Assembly (NCBI GenBank): GCA_027077795.1
Contig: JALWTT010000002.1
Span: 1 to 64,000 of the forward strand
From: Thermotogaceae bacterium
GTDB taxonomy: Bacteria; Thermotogota; Thermotogae; Thermotogales; Thermotogaceae
Length of the DNA: 64,000 nt
Direction: 5' to 3'
Position numbers and translations under genes: made by a program. Shown piece after piece: positions 27,415 to 36,719 of the stretch; positions within the stretch are counted from its first letter, which is position 1; each line of letters begins with the position of its first letter. Under the pieces are notes generated by a model. The model was not told where the DNA came from. It made no database searches and saw only the letters and a list, made by a program, of their open reading frames with translations.

Positions 27415-28277
27415 CTTGCTTGACCTATTCTCTGAATTCTCATCCTAGGATCTAAATACTCGCTTATGCTGACCGAAAGGAGATAAACGGATATAAAAAG
27501 AAGGATCAGTACTGTGACGGGGAAAAACACCCACCACCAAACTCCTAAAAATAGAGCTTGATAGCTTAACGCCCAATGCAGAGTTGTTCCCAGAGTAGGT
27601 ATTAGAGGGTTTGTCAATCCCAAGATGGAAAGGGTGGTTTCTATTCCTATAGCCCATAACATGTTATTCAAAGTTGATGCGAAAACTATGGGTAGAATAT
27701 GAGGAAAATACTCCTTGAAAACAACAGAAAGGGATTTAGATCCAGATAAGATCGCTGTAAGGGTGAAATCCCTTTCTCTTAAACTTAATATCTGAGATCT
27801 TATTACCCTAGCATCCCATGCCCAGCTAAGACTTGCCATGACAAGCGCTAGGATGTATAAGTTTAAGCCCTCTCTGAAGATTGCTCCGACTAATATCAAA
27901 ACAGGTACTCTTGGCAGTGATATCAGACTGTCAGAGAGTATCATTATAGATCTATCGACTATTCCTCCTTCAAAGCCGGATATCATTCCTGCTACTATTG
28001 CTAGCACTCTCGATAAAAATGCCGTTGTTAATGCAAATATTAAGCTATTTTTAATGGAAAAACACACTATCCAAAAAAGATCTTGTCCCAATGATGTTGT
28101 ACCCATAAGGTATTTCAAAGAAGGGGGCTTTTCTTCCGGAACAACATTCCAACGGACGGGGCTGTAAGGTGACATTACAGAAATAAGAGCAAGTACAGTA
28201 AGAATAATAATCACTGTGAATCCAAAGCTAAATCGCTTATCGGACATTAGATCCCTGAAGTAAATCAACATTTTCAT
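27411..28277 (-). CDS. Opp/Dpp-type ABC permease (OppC-like), copy 1
   Basis: This 288-residue permease has six helices: N-terminal helix, then the OppC hallmark LMGTTSLGQDLFWIVCFSI, and a binding-protein-dependent transport domain with LSGSKSLSVVFKEYFPHILP as the coupling (EAA-type) loop. It forms the channel with the OppB-like permease. The ATG is preceded by GAGGTGG. Confidence 0.93.
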   Translation of the reverse strand: MKMLIYFRDLMSDKRFSFGFTVIIILTVLALISVMSPYSPVRWNVVPEEKPPSLKYLMGTTSLGQDLFWIVCFSIKNSLIFALTTAFLSRVLAIVAGMISGFEGGIVDRSIMILSDSLISLPRVPVLILVGAIFREGLNLYILALVMASLSWAWDARVIRSQILSLRERDFTLTAILSGSKSLSVVFKEYFPHILPIVFASTLNNMLWAIGIETTLSILGLTNPLIPTLGTTLHWALSYQALFLGVWWWVFFPVTVLILLFISVYLLSVSISEYLDPRMRIQRIGQAR

Positions 28278-28297
28278 CCTTTTTCCACCTCATTTTT

Positions 28298-29302
28298 TTA
28301 AGAATATCTAATTCGTGGGTCAAAAAGTGGATAAATGAAATCTAATACAAGGGTACCCAAAGATACTGCCACAATTGAGAACAAAACTATCCCTATTATT
28401 AAGTTATAGTCACTCGACATTATTGCCGAATACAAAGTTCCTCCTAAACCAGGATATGAAAACACAATTTCCGTTATTAGCGCTCCACCAAAAATCCTCC
28501 CCAGAGATAATGATAGGCTTGTTACCTGTGGAAGAAGAGCATTTCTGAATACATACCTGAAGATGATCTTGTGGTTTGAAATCCCTCCATATTTTGCGTA
28601 AATTACGAAGTCCTCATTGGTAACACCAGTTGAAATAATTTTCATACTTTGAAACCACATTGTCGTTTGCAGAAGTATCATACTCAGTGCAGGAAGAGTA
28701 GCATGCTTCAGTACATCTATGATAAATGACAAATTAAATCCTGGCATCATACCTACACTATATGCGCCTTGAGAAGGAAAAGCCGGTATTAAATAAGAGA
28801 AAAGTACTAGGAAAATGAAAGCAAGTATGTAATAGGGAATGGGGCGTATTATCATGAAAATTAGATCAAGCAGTTTCATCGCAGTTGGGAGTTTTTTCGA
28901 GTAATAACCTGCTATTACCCCCAAAATATTGCCAATTGTCCAGGAAACTAGAATAACTACTCCTAATAAACCAACTGTCCAGAAAACAGATTCCTTTATT
29001 ATAGAAGAAACAGGTGTTGGAAAGAAGCTTAAAGAGGGCCCAAAGTTAAGGGTGATTAACCTCCTCCACGTTTGAAAATACTGACTTAAAATACTACCTT
29101 CAAGCCCATACATTTCTCGGAGAGACTTTATCATCTTCTCTACATCACTTGGATCCAAAAAAGTCCCGGTAGATGTTATCTGGGCTATGGTTTTTTCAAC
29201 GGGGTCACTTGGCATCATCCTAACAATGATAAAAACAAGTGTTACGCTTAAAAACACCACTATGAGAAATTGCAGAAATCTTGTGAGAAAATATTTTACC
29301 AT
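28298..29302 (-). CDS. Opp/Dpp-type ABC permease (OppB-like), copy 1
   Basis: This 334-residue permease starts with the typical OppB N-terminus (YFLTRFLQFLIVVFLSVTLVFIIVRMMPSDP) and a long extracytoplasmic segment before helix 2. The coupling loop is near YAKYGGISNHKIIFRYVFRNALLPQ. GGAGG lies before the ATG. It is separated from the binding-protein gene by 66 bp that hold a strong hairpin. Confidence 0.93.
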   Translation of the reverse strand: MVKYFLTRFLQFLIVVFLSVTLVFIIVRMMPSDPVEKTIAQITSTGTFLDPSDVEKMIKSLREMYGLEGSILSQYFQTWRRLITLNFGPSLSFFPTPVSSIIKESVFWTVGLLGVVILVSWTIGNILGVIAGYYSKKLPTAMKLLDLIFMIIRPIPYYILAFIFLVLFSYLIPAFPSQGAYSVGMMPGFNLSFIIDVLKHATLPALSMILLQTTMWFQSMKIISTGVTNEDFVIYAKYGGISNHKIIFRYVFRNALLPQVTSLSLSLGRIFGGALITEIVFSYPGLGGTLYSAIMSSDYNLIIGIVLFSIVAVSLGTLVLDFIYPLFDPRIRYS

Positions 29303-29320
29303 ATACTTTTCCTCCTTTAT

Positions 29321-29348
29321 CCCAAGTGGGGAAACACCCCCACTTGGG
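29321..29348 (-). terminator. strong hairpin after the binding-protein gene, copy 1
   Basis: An 11-bp stem (CCCAAGTGGGG at 29321-29331 with CCCCACTTGGG at 29338-29348) has a 6-base loop. No T-run follows in the reading direction; the oppB ribosome site comes next. It is probably a 3' stabiliser or weak attenuator giving excess binding protein. Confidence 0.6.
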
Positions 29349-29368
29349 AGAAGAAAGCTCTCTAATCA

Positions 29369-31240
29369 TTATTTTTTCCCTGTCTGTTTCAAGAAAGGCA
29401 TTTCAAATCCAAATGTAGGCCATGTGTGAACTGGCTGAATGTAGGGATTCTCTGCCGTTGACCAATTTGTCCAGTAATATTCGTCATAAAGGACCAGCCA
29501 CGTGACTTGGAAGGCAGGTATCGTCGGCATTTCTTGTACGAGTACTTTCAACGCTTCCCTTCCTAAGTTGAGCGTTTCATTGGTGTTAAATGGTGAGGTT
29601 TTCTCCATCTTTTCTATGATTTCGTCCATCTCAGGATTTGACCATCTCGAATTATGGCCAGGATTGTATTCACCAATTGGTCTTTGATATTTACTGGCAA
29701 ATGGCTCAATAGTTCTGTAAAGGTCTATATTGCCCCCCCAAGGTTCAACAGCAGGCCAGTTGGAAGAAGCATCAAATCTACCGTACTTATAAATAGAGTG
29801 GTTTTTATTGGGCCTTATGTCTACTTGTATTCCAAACTTTTGCCACTGTTGTGCAATGGCAGTTGGGACACGGTTATCAGCTCTGTTAGGATCAGCATTT
29901 ACAAATACCTCAATTTTCCATGGTTGTCCATTTGGTAACAGCCACTGGCCCTTCTCATTTCTCTTAAAGCCATGTTTTTCTAGCAACTTCGCCGCCACAT
30001 CAGGTGCATACTTCCACCATCCGATGCCGAAGAGCTTTTCCAGCTCTTCCCGAGAATCTGGAACACTATATCCCTTCTCCTTAGCAAGTTTGGCTAGTTT
30101 TTCTGGAATAGTGGGATCAAATGGTTTGAACTTTTCTCCATTACCTATTTGAAGTTCGAAGTTCTCTAAGAAACTCTTTAGAGGTTCATAGTAGTATTTC
30201 ATATAAAGAGGTGTTGGCGGAACATGGAGGGGAGCCAAACGCACTGCCCCATTTAAAACCAGATCTGCCACTTCAACTATGTTTACAGAGAGTGTCAATG
30301 CCCATCTAACGTCCCGAATGTTGAAAGGAAATTTAGCTGTGTTAAGAGTTATGCCAGCAACTGTTGGTTCCACAAATGAACCCCATGGAAAGTCTTTTCT
30401 AAAAGATCTGACAGTAGGAATTTTTAAAACGGATCTGAGGAGTTCCAGTGAGAAAGTGTATGCAACATCTAATTGATGTTTTCTCATAGCAAGGACCATT
30501 TGCTCTGGAGAGTTATAAGCTTGGAAAAGGATATAACGAGGTTTCGGCATACCGTAAAGCACTCCAACGGGAGTTCTCTGCCAATCTTTTCTCCTCTCAT
30601 ATAAGAACCAATATCCAGCTGGGTCATAGGACTTCAGAATATAAGCACCGGTTCCTATTGGCGGATAGAATGAGAATTTCACAGGATCACTTACTTTCTC
30701 AAATATGTGCTTGGGAAATGGCCTCCAGCAACCCCATCTATCGACAAAATAATAATGAAATCTCGGATTCGGCTTCTTCAAGTCAAATACTACGGTGTAT
30801 CTGTCCAACGCCTTAACGTCTTTTACCCACTCTGATAGTTGGGTATGATAAGCCATCCCTTCGTGTTGAATCGTGAGTTTAACTGCATATACCACATCAT
30901 CTGCGGTAAACTCAACCCCATCACTCCAATAGATACCTTTTCTTAGTTTCACAGTCATTGTTGTGAAATCACTATTATAAATAGGCTTTGATTCTGCGAG
31001 AACGTTGATCACCTTTCCTCCTGCAGGGTCAACCATCCAGAGAGGGCGAAAGACGAGTTGATGAAGCCCTCTATCTGGATACCTCCATGAAGTTGTGAAA
31101 ATGTTAGTATTCCCCGGGTTGGGAACTCTTCCATGAGCGTTCTGAACGATTAGCAAGTCTGACCTTGGTACACCGGCAACTAGTGCGAAAACTGAAAAAG
31201 CAACCAGTAAAGCAACAGAAACAAGCACTTTTCTCGCCAT
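29369..31240 (-). CDS. ABC transporter substrate-binding protein, family 5 (oligopeptide/oligosaccharide), copy 1
   Basis: This 623-residue protein has a signal peptide (MARKVLVSVALLVAFSVFALVAG). Family 5 features include LRKGIYWSDGVEFTADDVVYA, YPPIGTGAYILKSYD and RDVRWALTLSVNIVEVADLVLNG. Family 5 proteins bind peptides, but in Thermotoga several bind oligosaccharides such as xylo- or gluco-oligomers. With a beta-glucuronidase in the same operon, a uronate-bearing oligosaccharide is the likely ligand (inference). The ATG is preceded by GGGGAGGTG. It is the second gene of the operon, 118 bp downstream of the iolB-like gene. Confidence 0.92.
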   Translation of the reverse strand: MARKVLVSVALLVAFSVFALVAGVPRSDLLIVQNAHGRVPNPGNTNIFTTSWRYPDRGLHQLVFRPLWMVDPAGGKVINVLAESKPIYNSDFTTMTVKLRKGIYWSDGVEFTADDVVYAVKLTIQHEGMAYHTQLSEWVKDVKALDRYTVVFDLKKPNPRFHYYFVDRWGCWRPFPKHIFEKVSDPVKFSFYPPIGTGAYILKSYDPAGYWFLYERRKDWQRTPVGVLYGMPKPRYILFQAYNSPEQMVLAMRKHQLDVAYTFSLELLRSVLKIPTVRSFRKDFPWGSFVEPTVAGITLNTAKFPFNIRDVRWALTLSVNIVEVADLVLNGAVRLAPLHVPPTPLYMKYYYEPLKSFLENFELQIGNGEKFKPFDPTIPEKLAKLAKEKGYSVPDSREELEKLFGIGWWKYAPDVAAKLLEKHGFKRNEKGQWLLPNGQPWKIEVFVNADPNRADNRVPTAIAQQWQKFGIQVDIRPNKNHSIYKYGRFDASSNWPAVEPWGGNIDLYRTIEPFASKYQRPIGEYNPGHNSRWSNPEMDEIIEKMEKTSPFNTNETLNLGREALKVLVQEMPTIPAFQVTWLVLYDEYYWTNWSTAENPYIQPVHTWPTFGFEMPFLKQTGKK

Positions 31241-31280
31241 AGTAAAACACCTCCCCTAAGTTAAGAATCTAAAAAACCAC

Positions 31281-31308
31281 GTTAAAAATTCTTCCAAGCG
31301 TTTTTAAC
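31281..31308. promoter_or_regulatory. inverted repeat in the iolB-like/binding-protein gap, copy 1
   Basis: GTTAAAAA (31281-31288) and TTTTTAAC (31301-31308) form an 8+8 inverted repeat with a 12-base centre, about 40 bp upstream of the binding-protein ATG. It could be an operator or mRNA hairpin for an internal promoter. The AT-rich composition makes chance occurrence possible. Confidence 0.3.
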
Positions 31309-31358
31309 ATTTGATCTGAAAAACAGCTCACTTTTAGATATCTCCCTTCACCTGAGTT

Positions 31359-32171
31359 TTACCAATTTTTCACGGCTTGCTCCAATGCCTTTATCCAAGC
31401 ATGATTGGGATCATCTCTAGGTATGAGAATCCTCCTTTCACCTGCCAAGGCCCAAAGGTAATAAACCTCGTATCCAGGAGCTGCCACAACCGGATGATAT
31501 CCTTTGTCTATCTCCACGGTGAGCCCATCTCGAATCTTTATGACTTCGTTAACACTCCCATCATCTGTGTATATAAACTGTGCACCAAAACCATTCCTCG
31601 GGAAAACTCTGAAGTGATATACTTCCTCCATGTCACTCTCCTGCGGAATGTTGTCAACATCGTGCCTGTGTGGCGGATAAGATGACCAATTCCCTGGAGG
31701 GTTGAAAGTCTCCCCAACTAGCAGCATGTCAGCATCTATTTCCAGGGTTATGACATCGTGAACATGCCTCCTCCAGTTTAGCTGACCAACAACCCTGACC
31801 TTGACATCGTCAGGCCCCACGAAAACAACGTCGTGTTCCCCCTTAGAGGGAGCACTGATGACGGCTATCTCGGTAGGGTAGATAGCCTTCACGAAAACCT
31901 CCGAATCTCTTGGGACGTAAACTGCGTACGCCTTGGATGAGAATACATCCTTCCTTGGCCCTATCCTCTCTCTCATCCCTTCTACCTCTATCTCAAAAAG
32001 CCCACTCAGAAGTAGTAAAGCGTATTCCCTGTTCCCGGAATTTAGCTTCCAGCTCTCAGATGCGTTTAAGCGCAAAATCCCAAAACCCAGGTGCTTCATG
32101 TCCCCACGCTTCACAATTTCCATGTATGTCCAATCCCCTTCAGGAAGTGGAATCGCTCTCAACTCGATCAC
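31359..32171 (-). CDS. IolB-like (KduI/IolB family) sugar-acid isomerase, copy 1
   Basis: This 270-residue double cupin resembles 5-deoxy-glucuronate isomerase (IolB). GNWSSYPPHRHD gives the metal-binding His pair, MEEVYHFRVFP the metal-binding Glu, and GYHPVVAAPGYEVYYLWALAG is the IolB C-terminal block. IolB converts 5-deoxy-glucuronate to 5-dehydro-2-deoxy-gluconate in inositol breakdown, but no other iol gene is in the window. As first gene of a beta-glucuronidase operon it more likely isomerises glucuronate or a derivative (inference). The start is GTG 32171, the only start codon in the open frame; no clear ribosome site precedes it, only a palindrome. Confidence 0.8.
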   Translation of the reverse strand: MIELRAIPLPEGDWTYMEIVKRGDMKHLGFGILRLNASESWKLNSGNREYALLLLSGLFEIEVEGMRERIGPRKDVFSSKAYAVYVPRDSEVFVKAIYPTEIAVISAPSKGEHDVVFVGPDDVKVRVVGQLNWRRHVHDVITLEIDADMLLVGETFNPPGNWSSYPPHRHDVDNIPQESDMEEVYHFRVFPRNGFGAQFIYTDDGSVNEVIKIRDGLTVEIDKGYHPVVAAPGYEVYYLWALAGERRILIPRDDPNHAWIKALEQAVKNW

Positions 32172-32183
32172 CCCGTCTATAAA

Positions 32184-32200
32184 TTCGTATTCAATACAAA
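32184..32200. promoter_or_regulatory. palindromic operator upstream of the iolB-like gene, copy 1
   Basis: TTCGTATT-C-AATACAAA is a 17-bp palindrome with one mismatch, only 13 bp from the GTG start, where a bound repressor would block transcription. The GntR (14094-14807) or ROK (43719-44882) regulator could bind it. The half-site GTAT is shared with the gntR palindrome core. Confidence 0.5.
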
Positions 32201-32207
32201 CATTATG

Positions 32208-32777
32208 GTATTATTATGCTAGCACAAAGGAGCGTAGAAACTGCAAAGTCTTTTTTCTGGAAAATCCCGAGAAATTCTAGTTTATACGAAATTATCTCCA
32301 ATTATCGTTGAAAATCAAACAAAGGGAAACCTTGAAACTTTCCTCCAGCATCTTTGCTGAAAGGAAGAAGGCAAAAAGAAGGAGATACACGTAAAGGATT
32401 CGAAATTTACTATGACCTTATTGTATACTTTCAAGGTGCAAAAGAATGGACACAGTAAGAGATTCGAAAATAGGAAGGTATACATAACGGAATGGAAGAG
32501 TTCTGAAGCTAGGCCAGGAGAGATTTCGATTTTCACAGGCCATCTCTAAATTATCCCCGTTACATTGAAAGAGTTTGAACTCAAATACAATGTCAAAGAT
32601 AAGGATTTCTACGAAGAATCTCTCAAAATTTTGAGGTTGGATTATTTTGAGAAACTGCTAGAGTCGCATCCAGAAAACTTTGCAAATATCTTTTAAAACA
32701 GTGATAACTCCTGATTAATTGCGAATGGCTTCAACATTGTATAAGTCGGTAAATATTTTCCTATACCATTCACGACA
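32208..32777. other. 570-bp spacer between the two operon copies
   Basis: This spacer holds no intact gene. Its first 120 bp resemble the sequence right of copy 2 (42507-42625) with many differences: both have TTTTTT, GAAAATCCCG or a close form, and TTATxCGA in the same order. The rest contains a broken reading frame (32361-32696, listed separately). No transposase, tRNA or clear terminator is seen. Confidence 0.6.
32361..32696 (+). pseudogene. possible decayed gene fragment in the spacer
   Basis: One frame stays open from after a TGA at 32358 to a TAA at 32694 apart from a single stop at 32547 (111 codons). The last 48 codons look coding: a charged, helical C-terminus (KEFELKYNVKDKDFYEES, then LRLDYFEKLLESHPENF). 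Another frame is also open near 32353-32455. This suggests a gene that has decayed by frameshift and nonsense changes. The run FELKYNVKDKDF faintly resembles FKFNVQDKKF of the GntR regulator, too short to rely on. Family unknown. Confidence 0.3.
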
Positions 32778-33978
32778 TTATCCACTCTTCGTTGAACTCC
32801 GCATGTTTTATGGTTTTACCTTGTGGCGAGTGATAGCTGTACGCCACGTGTATGAACCCGTCACGATCTTGCCAGATCGATGGATATGCCACACTTATAC
32901 CCGCATCCTTCGGATGCTCCTCTATGACTTTCCTCCATCTCCAGCTCTTCCCCTCATCGTTTGACATGAAAACAACCAGCCTATATCTCCCATCTTCCAA
33001 GTCGTTCCCAACTATTATCCATTTGCCATCTTTCAGCACTATCCCATCAGCCCTACTACCAGGATTCGGTATCTCAGTGTACTGAACTTCGCTCCAGCTC
33101 ATCCCCCCATCTTTCGAGTAGCTTACATATAGCCTGTGTGGCGCCGGCCCGTTGTTCCTCATGAACGCCACCAGCGTCCCATCTCTCCTCATAAGCAAAG
33201 CCGGCTGAATGTTGGCAATGCCAACTATTGGCTCGCTAAATTTCCAAGTCTTCCCACTGTCTCCCGTGATCGCCACCAGCGATGTCTCAAGACCATCAGA
33301 GTAGATCGGAAGAAGTATCTTGCCCCCAAGGATTATCGCCCTGTTGCCCGTCTGCCAGCCAAGCCTTTGCAAAAGAGGATATCCTTCCTTCAAAGAGGCT
33401 TTCCTGCCCCATACCTTGTCAAGTTGCTCGCTTATATAAGCCATCGCTATTTTCTTCGTGTCTTCTTCGCTGTACCCCGGAATCGCTTTGTACTTGTCCA
33501 GGTATCCTTGAATGAACCCTTTCAGCTTCTTCTCGTACACAGACGCAAAGGAGTCGCTTTCCTTGATCCCATTTCTAAAGCTATCGTGCTTGACGATGAT
33601 CACATCTTGCCATTCCCACCTGGGAGCACCCGACCCCATGTAGTCGTGCGTGTAGGCATACCTCAATAGAGAGCTCTCCCATAGGTTGGTCAAAACGGTG
33701 TACCAAAAGAGCCATAGCTTCCCTCCCTTGTCTATAAAGAGAACCGGGTTTATGTCCGGAAATCCTGGATAGTCCATGACAACAAATGGCTTCGTCCATT
33801 TACCACTTATCTTCTTCGCACCCATTATCCTGACGTCGTCCCCTTTCCTCTCGTCTGTCCCTTGAAACCAGACTACAAATAGGTCCCCATTCGAAAGCTG
33901 AATTATGGAAGGCGCATGTACGTGCTCCTTGACAAGTGGAAAAATCCTTGATTCATTAAATTGTACTTCTTGAATCAT
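32770..33978 (-). CDS. sialidase-fold (BNR/Asp-box) protein, copy 2
   Basis: This 402-residue protein is identical to copy 1 (22462-23679) up to EEWI. The repeat border then replaces the last residues, so it ends MS instead of TSPSE. Three Asp boxes are retained. It is the last gene of the second operon copy. The altered C-terminus is outside the propeller core and is not expected to affect folding. Confidence 0.75.
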   Translation of the reverse strand: MIQEVQFNESRIFPLVKEHVHAPSIIQLSNGDLFVVWFQGTDERKGDDVRIMGAKKISGKWTKPFVVMDYPGFPDINPVLFIDKGGKLWLFWYTVLTNLWESSLLRYAYTHDYMGSGAPRWEWQDVIIVKHDSFRNGIKESDSFASVYEKKLKGFIQGYLDKYKAIPGYSEEDTKKIAMAYISEQLDKVWGRKASLKEGYPLLQRLGWQTGNRAIILGGKILLPIYSDGLETSLVAITGDSGKTWKFSEPIVGIANIQPALLMRRDGTLVAFMRNNGPAPHRLYVSYSKDGGMSWSEVQYTEIPNPGSRADGIVLKDGKWIIVGNDLEDGRYRLVVFMSNDEGKSWRWRKVIEEHPKDAGISVAYPSIWQDRDGFIHVAYSYHSPQGKTIKHAEFNEEWIMS

Positions 33979-34042
33979 TATGCTACCTCCTTAGCAAGCT
34001 CTAACTATTACCCAATATTCAAACAATTGATACGTTCAAAAT

Positions 34043-35740
34043 CTACTTTGATTCCTGAAAATCATTAAGCCATAGTTTTCTCAAAGTATGGGCAGCAAGT
34101 TTTGGGGCCCTTGTCCTAGTGAAAACACCCTTATGGTTCAAAATAGGCCTCAGTACATTTTGAAGGGTTTTGAAATCGGCAAAGGCCCATACATGTGTTC
34201 CTATAATATACTCTTTCTTTACCAAAACATCTATCGTCCTTTTTATGATCTCGGCTTGATATTCCTCAGAGAACATTTGAGGAGGATCATAGTGTAAACC
34301 TGCAATCGCATCGGCACCAAATTCTGTCACAAAAACAGGTTTCTTGTGACGTTGATATAAGAGATCGAGATCCTCTTTTAAAGCTTTCAATCCCTCGTCT
34401 ATTCTCCCTTGAAAATCGTACCAACCATAATATCTATTTACAGATACTATGTCGAAAAACTTCATCGCAAAGTCTCTTGTACTTTCATCAGGGCGATCCT
34501 TTGCACTAACAAATGTTACTGGTCTTGTTTCATCCGACGACTTTGCACCTTCATAGAGCGCTTTAAAGAAACTCTCTGCCCCTGGATGATTTGATTCTGG
34601 TTCATTCGCAACACTCCACATAATGACACTAGGGTGATTTTTATCACGATCTATCATTCTCTTCACATTCTCCACTGCTTGTTCTTGAGTTCCCGAATTG
34701 TAGTGGTACCTTGTGATTCCTACATGCGGTGCCTCGTCAATCACAAGTATTCCCGTTTCATCTGCTAGGTCTAACCACTCTTCACTATAAGGATAATGCG
34801 ATGTTCTGAAAGAATTCGCTCCTATCCATTTTAGAAGGTTAAAATCTTTCACCATGAGAGGATAAAATGTTCCTTGACCTAGTATTGGGAATTCCTCGTG
34901 TTTTCCAAAGCCTTTGAGAAAAATAGGCTCTCCATTGAGGTATAGGTTCTTATCATCCCATTCAATCGTACGGACTCCAATTTTTAAGTGGTACTTGTCT
35001 TCTTCTCCTATACTTATTTTTAAATCATATAAATAAGGGTCTTTTATGCTCCAAAATCTTGCTCCCTCTATTTCAAACAATATTTTTTGTATCTTTTCAG
35101 CTTGCAGCACTTTTTCTTGTCCTGCTAATTCAATCTTCATTTCCTTTCCTACTGCCTCGTCTGATACATTTACTGTCAGTTCGATCACTCCTTGGCCCTT
35201 CTTTGGGAGAGATTGATTTGTTTTCACCCATATATCTTCAATCCTTGCATCTGAGCTAAATTCTAGGATCACAGGCCTTATGATTCCTCCATAGGGAATA
35301 AAGTCAAATTTTGCGGGTGGAAAACTTCCCAGAAACCAGCGACCTTCTTCTGGAATTTTTGATGGGAACCCTCCAGTTTTTAGTTTGTTTATCACCCTTA
35401 CCACTAGCTCATTCTTTCCAACTTTTATTGAATCTGAAACGTCTATTTCGAATGGAAGATATCCTATGTGATTTTCACCAACTTTTCTTCCGTTTATATA
35501 TACTTCACAATCTGTATTTACTGCACCAAAGTAAAGTCTGATTCTCCCCATTCTTGCCCACTTCGGAATATTCAACTCCCTCCTGTAGAACACAGGGCCT
35601 TCCTCGTAAAAAAGCTCTTGATGTTGTTCATTCCAGCTTGCTGGTACTGCTATCGATTTACTTTTTCCTCCCACATCTATCTCCCATATTCCTCCCAAAT
35701 CAATTACCATTCTTGAAGCGTTCATCTGAGGTCTCAACAT
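34043..35740 (-). CDS. uidA: beta-glucuronidase (GH2), copy 2
   Basis: This is identical in sequence to the gene at 23744-25441: acid/base Glu380, nucleophile Glu473 and the Asn535/Lys537 carboxylate-recognition motif are all retained, so both copies should be active. Confidence 0.92.
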   Translation of the reverse strand: MLRPQMNASRMVIDLGGIWEIDVGGKSKSIAVPASWNEQHQELFYEEGPVFYRRELNIPKWARMGRIRLYFGAVNTDCEVYINGRKVGENHIGYLPFEIDVSDSIKVGKNELVVRVINKLKTGGFPSKIPEEGRWFLGSFPPAKFDFIPYGGIIRPVILEFSSDARIEDIWVKTNQSLPKKGQGVIELTVNVSDEAVGKEMKIELAGQEKVLQAEKIQKILFEIEGARFWSIKDPYLYDLKISIGEEDKYHLKIGVRTIEWDDKNLYLNGEPIFLKGFGKHEEFPILGQGTFYPLMVKDFNLLKWIGANSFRTSHYPYSEEWLDLADETGILVIDEAPHVGITRYHYNSGTQEQAVENVKRMIDRDKNHPSVIMWSVANEPESNHPGAESFFKALYEGAKSSDETRPVTFVSAKDRPDESTRDFAMKFFDIVSVNRYYGWYDFQGRIDEGLKALKEDLDLLYQRHKKPVFVTEFGADAIAGLHYDPPQMFSEEYQAEIIKRTIDVLVKKEYIIGTHVWAFADFKTLQNVLRPILNHKGVFTRTRAPKLAAHTLRKLWLNDFQESK

Positions 35741-35759
35741 GGAATAATCCCTCCTAAAC

Positions 35760-36719
35760 TTAATCTTTGTACAAGAAACATTTTACTTTGACACCGCCAA
35801 CATCAAAATATGGGGGGGATTCTCTCTTGCAAATTTCCATTGCCTTAGGGCATCTGCCTGAAAACTTACATCCTTGCCTCAAATACTCACTTTGTTCAGT
35901 TTCGGAGAGGTTTATACGTGTATTCCACTTTCTATTTGGATCAGGTTCAGGAACAGATTCTTTCAAAAGTTGAGTATATGGATGCCTTGGCTCCATAAGT
36001 ACTTTCTCCGCCGGGCCGATCTCTACTATACTCCCCCTGAACATGATAGCTATCCTATCAGATATGTAATACGCGGTTGTAAGATCATGTGTGATGTATA
36101 CCACGCTTACACCGTATTTATCTTTTAGATCTTTAAAAAGATTTACAATCGACATTCTTAAGGAAGCATCTACCATGGACACTGGCTCATCTGCTATGAG
36201 AATAGAAGGATTCGTCAGAAGCGCCCTTGCTATAGATATTCTTTGAAGCTGCCCTCCGGAAAACTCATTAGGATACTTTTCAACAAACTCTTCAAAAGAG
36301 ATTCCAACAGCTGCAAGCTTTTCCTTTATGATTTCATCTGCCTTTTCTTTCGTGTCTGCTATACCTAGATTGTAAAGAGTCTCGTAAAAATATCTATCCA
36401 CCTTTCTCAAAGGGTTAAATGTAGAAAAGGGATTCTGAAAAACTGCTTGCATCTCTTTCAACAGTTCCCTTCTTTCTCGGTGGTGAATGTGGTCTATTCT
36501 TTTACCTTTATATACTATCTCTCCGGAAGTGGCCTCTTCAAAGCCAAGTATGATCTTAGCTGTTGTAGTTTTCCCGCACCCACTCTCTCCTGCAATTGTG
36601 AAAATCTCAGATTCTTCTACATCGAAACTTATGTTGTCCACAGCAATTACTTTTTTCCTTGAAAAAACATTTCCAATGGTGAAAATCTTTGTTAGATTCC
36701 TTACTTCAAGCAGTGGCAT
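35760..36719 (-). CDS. Opp-type ABC ATP-binding protein (OppF-like), copy 2
   Basis: This is identical to 25461-26420, including Walker A, signature and Walker B motifs and the C-terminal Cys cluster. It overlaps the OppD-like gene by 14 bp as in copy 1. Confidence 0.93.
   Translation of the reverse strand: MPLLEVRNLTKIFTIGNVFSRKKVIAVDNISFDVEESEIFTIAGESGCGKTTTAKIILGFEEATSGEIVYKGKRIDHIHHRERRELLKEMQAVFQNPFSTFNPLRKVDRYFYETLYNLGIADTKEKADEIIKEKLAAVGISFEEFVEKYPNEFSGGQLQRISIARALLTNPSILIADEPVSMVDASLRMSIVNLFKDLKDKYGVSVVYITHDLTTAYYISDRIAIMFRGSIVEIGPAEKVLMEPRHPYTQLLKESVPEPDPNRKWNTRINLSETEQSEYLRQGCKFSGRCPKAMEICKRESPPYFDVGGVKVKCFLYKD

Larger units (their letters stand above)
22479..32207. repeat. 9,729-bp direct repeat, copy 1 (glucuronide operon)
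   Basis: This block recurs at 32778-42506, a shift of 10,299 bp, in the same orientation. Every reading frame in all six phases is the same in both copies, and the intergenic stretches I compared base by base match. The left border falls at TTATCCACTC inside the last codons of the sialidase-fold gene. The right border falls at ACATTATG, 36 bp upstream of the iolB-like start. No inverted repeats or target duplications are visible at the borders. Confidence 0.95.

Noticed and set aside
31281-31308. Intrinsic terminator after the iolB-like gene
   Set aside because: The 8+8 stem is all A/T except its end pairs, with no following T-run, so it is too weak for a terminator; it is kept only as a possible regulatory repeat.
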